NCBI GenBank assembly: GCA_016870135.1 | Contig: VGCF01000015.1 | Coordinates: 1-17,517, forward strand | DNA length: 17,517 bases | From: Alphaproteobacteria bacterium | Lineage (GTDB): Bacteria; Pseudomonadota; Alphaproteobacteria; Holosporales; Holosporaceae | Reading direction: 5' to 3' | Shown here: positions 13,470 to 17,517 of the stretch, piece by piece | Position numbering within the stretch: the first letter of the stretch is position 1 | How the letters are laid out: each line of letters opens with the position of its first letter | Program-made: the position numbers and the translations under genes | Notes under the pieces: generated by a model | Databases searched by the model: none | The model's input: the letters and a program-made list of their open reading frames with translations, nothing else | Told to the model about the DNA's origin: nothing

Positions 13470-14759
13470 TTATCGCACTGGCCAGCGAAAAAAACGGGCG
13501 AAACCGTATCCTGTCATAGGAATAAATAGGGAAAAAGCCAAACACATCCAAGGCAAAGAAGACACAATCCACAAGCAAAACAATCCGCTTAGTGCAATAG
13601 ACCCCATCAGCAAAGGCGTATTGGGTATACGACTGGTGCGGATCAAGTGCACCAATGCCGCCACAGACAGCAAATAAATGGCCATGTACAAGGCTATTGA
13701 AAGGCTGATGGTTCGTTCAATTTTATTGTACAGGGTTTGATTGTGCATCATCATCACACACAAAAATAGGCATAAAGTGGTCAGTTTAATGCCGATGGCG
13801 GGGCTGTTGTATCGGTTCATTTGACCGAAAAAAGATGGAAAAATATGGCTTTTTGCCCCACTGGCAATGACCGATCCACCAGCCAAAATCCATGAATTTA
13901 ATGAGCCAATGCATACGATTAAAATGGTCAGGTCAATCAATTTTCCCCATCCAGATCCACAACACCGATCCAGTAATGCCCCATAACTGTTTGGTGTTTT
14001 CATTAATATGTCTCTGGGGACAACGGCCAAAATACTGGTGGTATTCATGATGTACACCGCCAGCACCAGCACTGTTCCCCAAAACAGAGCCCGAGGAATA
14101 ATCTTTTTCGGGTCTTTGACTGAATCGGCAATGGTTGTTCCCGCTTCTAGGCCCACAAACCCCCAAAAGGTTAATAAACTGGCGCCATTTACAGCCACCA
14201 ACGGCGTATCCATTATGGGAGCAGTCAGCAGGTCTGTACTCCAAAAAGGGATGCTGATCAGGGGTAAAATGATCAATGGGAACAGCTTTAATACGCCGAA
14301 TAAACGTTCCCCTAGGCCAGACAATTGGCTGCCCCGAATGTTCAGCATCATCAAGCCCCATAATAACATTATTTGAAACCCAATCCTGGACATCACTCCA
14401 AACATAACCCAAGGATGCAACAGATTTTCCAAAGAATCCAGCGCCATCATAACCAATGGGGCAGAGGCCAACCAGCCCAAAACCCAATAGGTCCATCCAG
14501 CATAAAACCCCCAACGTTTGCCAAACGCGTGCTCGATGTAAACGTGTGGCCCGCCCACCATGGGGTGTGCTTGGGATAGGGCAGAAAAAACATGACACAA
14601 CACCATGGCCCCCACGCCAGAAATTAGCCAACTGGAAATGCCTAAAAATCCATAGGGTGCCAACAGGCTGGGCAATAAAAACATGGCTGAACCCAGCTGT
14701 AAACTGACTACCATGGCGATAACAGAAAATAAACCTAAGGGGCGTGACGTGCTAGGCAT
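13470..14759 (-). CDS. APC-family amino acid permease/antiporter, copy B
   Basis: A 429-residue paralogue of the neighbouring permease, aligning from end to end without large gaps: LQLGSAMFLLP, HPMVGGPHVYIEHAFGKRWGFYAGWTYW, SLLTFWGFVGLEAGTTIAD, KDPKKIIPRALFWGT, CIGSLNSWILAGG and a C-terminal ARFFRWPV are shared with small changes. The start ATG 14759 has AAGG with a 7-base gap. It sits 39 bp after recR, probably in one transcript. The two copies are diverged at the DNA level, so the duplication is old. The pair may exchange different amino acids with a host cell, which is inference from the family. Confidence 0.92.
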   Translation of the reverse strand: MPSTSRPLGLFSVIAMVVSLQLGSAMFLLPSLLAPYGFLGISSWLISGVGAMVLCHVFSALSQAHPMVGGPHVYIEHAFGKRWGFYAGWTYWVLGWLASAPLVMMALDSLENLLHPWVMFGVMSRIGFQIMLLWGLMMLNIRGSQLSGLGERLFGVLKLFPLIILPLISIPFWSTDLLTAPIMDTPLVAVNGASLLTFWGFVGLEAGTTIADSVKDPKKIIPRALFWGTVLVLAVYIMNTTSILAVVPRDILMKTPNSYGALLDRCCGSGWGKLIDLTILIVCIGSLNSWILAGGSVIASGAKSHIFPSFFGQMNRYNSPAIGIKLTTLCLFLCVMMMHNQTLYNKIERTISLSIALYMAIYLLSVAALVHLIRTSRIPNTPLLMGSIALSGLFCLWIVSSLPWMCLAFSLFIPMTGYGFARFFRWPVR

Positions 14760-14798
14760 AGATAAAACCTTAATAGAAAAGAGGAAAAAGCATGAACA

Positions 14799-15431
14799 TT
14801 ATCTCCATTGTTGAATGCTATCGGCCAGATGGGGGACGTTTTGTCGCCCCGTAAACGCACTGATCAGCGTACCTTGATCCATATAGTCAAATTCACCACC
14901 GACAGGCATGCCCTTGGCTAGACCAGAAATTCGGATATGCGGTGCCCATTGATGGATGCTAGACGTGATATAATGCAATGTGGTTTGCCCTTCCAGCGTG
15001 CCATCCATGGCTAAAATAACTTCTTTAACCACGTTTGACAAACGGTTTTTCAGCGATGCCAGGTTTAAATCTTCGGGACGTTTTCCGTGAAATGCAGAAA
15101 TCATGCCGCCTAAAACATGGTATTGACCCTTAAAGAAACAGGCCTTTTCAAAGGCCCAAACGTCGCCTGTATCCGCCACAATGCATAAAACCGATGGGTC
15201 GCGATGGGGTGAAGTACAAAAAAAGCATGGATTGCGTGAATCAATATACCCACAAATGGTGCATTCGCGATGATGGTTGGCCACCTTTTCCAAGGTTTCT
15301 TTTAACTGAGTGACGATCGAATGTTTATTTTTTAACAAATGCAGCACCACACGCCGGGCTGATCGAGGGCCAATGCCTGGCAATTTGCAAAATGTTTGGA
15401 TTAATTGTTGCAAATCATCGCTAAGGAACAT
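14799..15431 (-). CDS. recR: Recombination mediator protein RecR
   Basis: Works with RecF and RecO to load RecA on gapped DNA. From ATG 15431 it is 210 residues (E. coli 201). The order is a helix-hairpin-helix (FCKLPGIGPRSARRV, 14-28), a zinc finger with C57, C60, C69 and C72 (CTICGYIDSRNPCFFC), a Toprim domain beginning VLCIVADTGDVWAFEK (81-96), and the C-terminal GMPVGGEFDYMDQGTL. The Toprim Glu usually seen in the VVE(S/D)xxD pattern is Ala86 here. A TTG one codon upstream is possible. The usual dnaX-ybaB-recR order is missing; waaA is upstream. Confidence 0.95.
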   Translation of the reverse strand: MFLSDDLQQLIQTFCKLPGIGPRSARRVVLHLLKNKHSIVTQLKETLEKVANHHRECTICGYIDSRNPCFFCTSPHRDPSVLCIVADTGDVWAFEKACFFKGQYHVLGGMISAFHGKRPEDLNLASLKNRLSNVVKEVILAMDGTLEGQTTLHYITSSIHQWAPHIRISGLAKGMPVGGEFDYMDQGTLISAFTGRQNVPHLADSIQQWR

Positions 15432-15493
15432 CAACGTGTACAGGATATAAGAATCTTTTCCAGTATAAGGAATATTTCACTTTTTGCCAGTCT

Positions 15494-16843
15494 CTATCCA
15501 ATGGTCTCTGGGGTTTTCAGTGAGGCATGATAAGGCGATGGTGGGCAAATTTCAGGCATTAATTGGTCCAAAAAACTCTGTAATTCTGCCTTTTTTTCCG
15601 ACAGTTTTGCCATGCCATTTTGCACCATTTGGCGTGCACGCATTGGATCTTGTAAAAAACCATCCACCACACCCGTTAACGCTAGGGCTTGCGTTTGAAC
15701 AATGGCACCAACGGATAAAAAATCGTCCACCACATGTTGGTTGACCGGCATAAATGGCCCAACAATGGGCAGGCATCCTTGGGCAATGGGTTCCAAAACA
15801 TTGTGACCCTCTCCCTTTTTGGTAAAGGAATTGCCCATGATGACAAAGGGTGCTTGGCTGTAAAATGCATCCAATTCTCCCAGTGTATCCACAAGGTATA
15901 TGGTACACGTTTTGTCCATTTCTGGTTTTTTGGACCGGAAAGAGTAGATTTGACCGCTGTGATTCAACAGCCTTAAAAAGGCAGGGCTGGCAGGATGACG
16001 CAAGGCCCAAATTAATAACAAATGGGGATAACGCTGTTGTAATTGTTTGTGGGTGTTGAATATCAAGGCTTCTTCGTCCTGTGTTGTACAGGAAACCAAC
16101 CAAAAAATCCTTTGGGATAGGTCGGGTAAAACACAAGATTTTTGTTTTGAAAAGGGGGTAAACCCGTATTTTAACGAGGGCATTAATGGGGACCTGATCA
16201 GTCCATTACGCACCCCAGATTGGTACACGCTGTCGGCACATGACATCCAGATGCCTGATGATCGCGACAGCAAGCTGGGAAAAAAAGATCCCAACATTCT
16301 GTAGTAAGCAATCGATTTGGCATCGGTAAAAAAATTGATGTTAAAAAATGGAATGTGTTTTTTATTCAGAGTGTCCAGTAAGCACGGCCACAACTCGCAT
16401 TCCAAAAAACAGACTGTGTGGGGTTTCCAGTGGTCCAAAAATCGCTTGACAAACAAAGGTGCATCCAATGGCCACAAAAAGACAAAGGATCCTTTTGGAA
16501 CATGGGGTCCGATGGTGCGCACAGCTGGACTGTTACACCCCGTGATCAATAAATGAATATTGGGGTTATAGGCCTTTAAATGGCGCATCAGTGGTAAAGC
16601 AGAGCGCAACTCACCTAAACTGGCCCCATGAATCCAAATGACTGTTCCATCAGGACGGTCCGTGGTGTGATGACCCGTAAATTCCAACCATGCGGGGTCT
16701 TTTTGACCTAAAATCTTGAAAACCAGCATTAAAAATGGGGTAATGAACCACCAAGCCCCACCGTATAGCGCCATCATCCAACGAACATGTCTGGGAAATA
16801 CTCTGGTGTGGCCTGAATTATTCTTGTGGAATGCGAGAGGCAT
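15494..16843 (-). CDS. waaA: 3-deoxy-D-manno-octulosonic acid transferase WaaA (KdtA)
   Basis: Inner-membrane glycosyltransferase that adds Kdo from CMP-Kdo to lipid IVA, the first step of LPS core assembly. The start is ATG 16843, with site AAAGGA 9 bases upstream, giving 449 residues (E. coli 425); an upstream GTG or ATG would run deep into dnaB. A membrane anchor (MMALYGGAWWFITPFLMLVF) spans residues 23-42. The catalytic Glu78 is in IHGASLGELRSALPL (the family has H.aSvGE), and the CMP-Kdo site is GNSFTKKGEGHNVLEPIAQGC. The start overlaps the last 26 bp of dnaB in another frame, pointing to translational coupling. With lptA and lptB in this window it shows that the organism makes LPS. Confidence 0.95.
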   Translation of the reverse strand: MPLAFHKNNSGHTRVFPRHVRWMMALYGGAWWFITPFLMLVFKILGQKDPAWLEFTGHHTTDRPDGTVIWIHGASLGELRSALPLMRHLKAYNPNIHLLITGCNSPAVRTIGPHVPKGSFVFLWPLDAPLFVKRFLDHWKPHTVCFLECELWPCLLDTLNKKHIPFFNINFFTDAKSIAYYRMLGSFFPSLLSRSSGIWMSCADSVYQSGVRNGLIRSPLMPSLKYGFTPFSKQKSCVLPDLSQRIFWLVSCTTQDEEALIFNTHKQLQQRYPHLLLIWALRHPASPAFLRLLNHSGQIYSFRSKKPEMDKTCTIYLVDTLGELDAFYSQAPFVIMGNSFTKKGEGHNVLEPIAQGCLPIVGPFMPVNQHVVDDFLSVGAIVQTQALALTGVVDGFLQDPMRARQMVQNGMAKLSEKKAELQSFLDQLMPEICPPSPYHASLKTPETIG

Positions 16844-17517
16844 AATTGGAGTCCTTTGCCAGGTTGGAAAACTTGGTGCGTTGGGCGTCAAAATGCAACG
16901 GAACTGTGGCAATGGGACCGTGACGCTGTTTGGCAATGATGATTTCCGCCACATTATAAATATCGGACATGGTTTTTTGCCAGGCAGCCATTTTTTCAGA
17001 CCCTTCGGTGGGTTTTTTGCGTGATTCGTAATATTCTTCTCTGTACACAAACATCACCACGTCGGCGTCTTGTTCGATGGTGCCTGATTCGCGTAAATCT
17101 GACAATTGAGGGCGTTTATCGTCGCGTTGTTCCACGGCCCGTGATAACTGGGACAGGGCAATCACAGGGACTTGTAACTCCTTGGCCAGCGCCTTTAACC
17201 CCCGGGTAATTTCGGATAATTCTTGTACCCGATTGTCCCCACCCGATCGACCAGATGACAACAGCTGTAAATAATCGATCAATACCAGTCCGATGTTTTC
17301 TTTACGCTTTAAGCGCCGACAGCGGGTCAGTAACCCTGCAATGGTCAGGGCCGGCGTATCGTCAATAAATAAGGGCAAGCCGTGCAGTTTTCTTGATACT
17401 TCGACAAAGGCAGGAAAATGACTCTGTTCAATGGCCCCGCGACGAATGCGATCGGATGAAATGCCTGTTTCTTGCCCTAACAAACGCATGGCCAATTGAT
17501 TGGCTGACATTTCTAAT
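16818..17517 (-). CDS. dnaB: Replicative DNA helicase DnaB, C-terminal part
   Basis: Hexameric helicase that unwinds DNA at the replication fork. Only the last 233 residues are in the window; the frame is open at the right edge, where LEMSANQLAMRLL continues from the FFSLEMSAxQLA block that follows Walker A. Visible motifs are Walker B GLVLIDYLQLL, VIALSQLSRAVEQRDDKRPQLSDLRESGTIEQDAD, and the arginine-finger region IIAKQRHGP (usually KQRNGP). The P-loop and the N-terminal domain lie outside. waaA overlaps the 3' end by 26 bp. Confidence 0.96.
   Translation of the reverse strand, partial: LEMSANQLAMRLLGQETGISSDRIRRGAIEQSHFPAFVEVSRKLHGLPLFIDDTPALTIAGLLTRCRRLKRKENIGLVLIDYLQLLSSGRSGGDNRVQELSEITRGLKALAKELQVPVIALSQLSRAVEQRDDKRPQLSDLRESGTIEQDADVVMFVYREEYYESRKKPTEGSEKMAAWQKTMSDIYNVAEIIIAKQRHGPIATVPLHFDAQRTKFSNLAKDSNYASRIPQE

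Noticed and set aside
13933..14631. Minus-strand 232-codon open frame
   Set aside because: It lies wholly inside permease copy B in another frame; permease homology explains the sequence.
15494..17050. waaA with a 518-residue reading from 17050
   Set aside because: The first 69 residues are a shadow of dnaB; ATG 16843 has a clear ribosome site and fits the family length.

Overview
The window looks like a piece of a small, rearranged alphaproteobacterial genome, probably from an intracellular symbiont of the Holosporales or Rickettsiales type. The evidence is alphaproteobacterial-style tRNA-Cys and elongator tRNA-Met genes without encoded CCA, a lone gene-transfer-agent-type terminase, unusual neighbours for housekeeping genes (mraY next to lptA-lptB, atpD-atpC without the other ATP synthase genes beside them), two adjacent amino-acid permeases, decaying reading frames, and secreted proteins I cannot assign. 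LPS and peptidoglycan genes (waaA, lptA, lptB, mraY) show a Gram-negative envelope. The lineage is inferred from gene content, not from a phylogeny.

Left part (1-2522, plus strand): the 3' part of an AmiD-like peptidoglycan amidase, whose frame breaks at a run of seven A and which ends in three 57-bp repeats; then tRNA-Cys; then mutY, whose only in-frame start codons upstream of its conserved domain lie inside the tRNA. mutY converges on atpC. The junction of the two genes has been duplicated in tandem (about 163 bp per copy), so that one copy carries the mutY end and the other the atpC end. atpC and atpD follow on the minus strand.

Middle (4277-9453): a plus-strand reading frame for a secreted helical protein (4503-5315), interrupted only by in-frame TAA, TAA and TAG with no frameshift; tRNA-Met; the minus-strand envelope operon mraY-lptA-lptB, tightly coupled; and a plus-strand secreted protein with Ser-Gln-Asn-Glu repeats behind a good extended -10 promoter. 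A nested hairpin covers the prfA stop codon.

Right part (9454-17517): prfA (minus), the orphan terminase large subunit (plus), then a minus-strand run of two APC-family permeases, recR, waaA and the 3' part of dnaB. The waaA start overlaps the end of dnaB. Read together, the genes cover envelope building (mraY for lipid I, waaA for Kdo transfer, lptA/lptB for LPS export, the amidase for wall remodelling), DNA upkeep (mutY, recR, dnaB), energy (atpD/atpC), translation termination (prfA) and uptake or exchange of amino acids. The parts that conserved families do not explain are the disrupted secreted gene at 4503-5315, the repeat protein at 8556-9278, the mutY/atpC duplication and the hairpin at 9406-9457.
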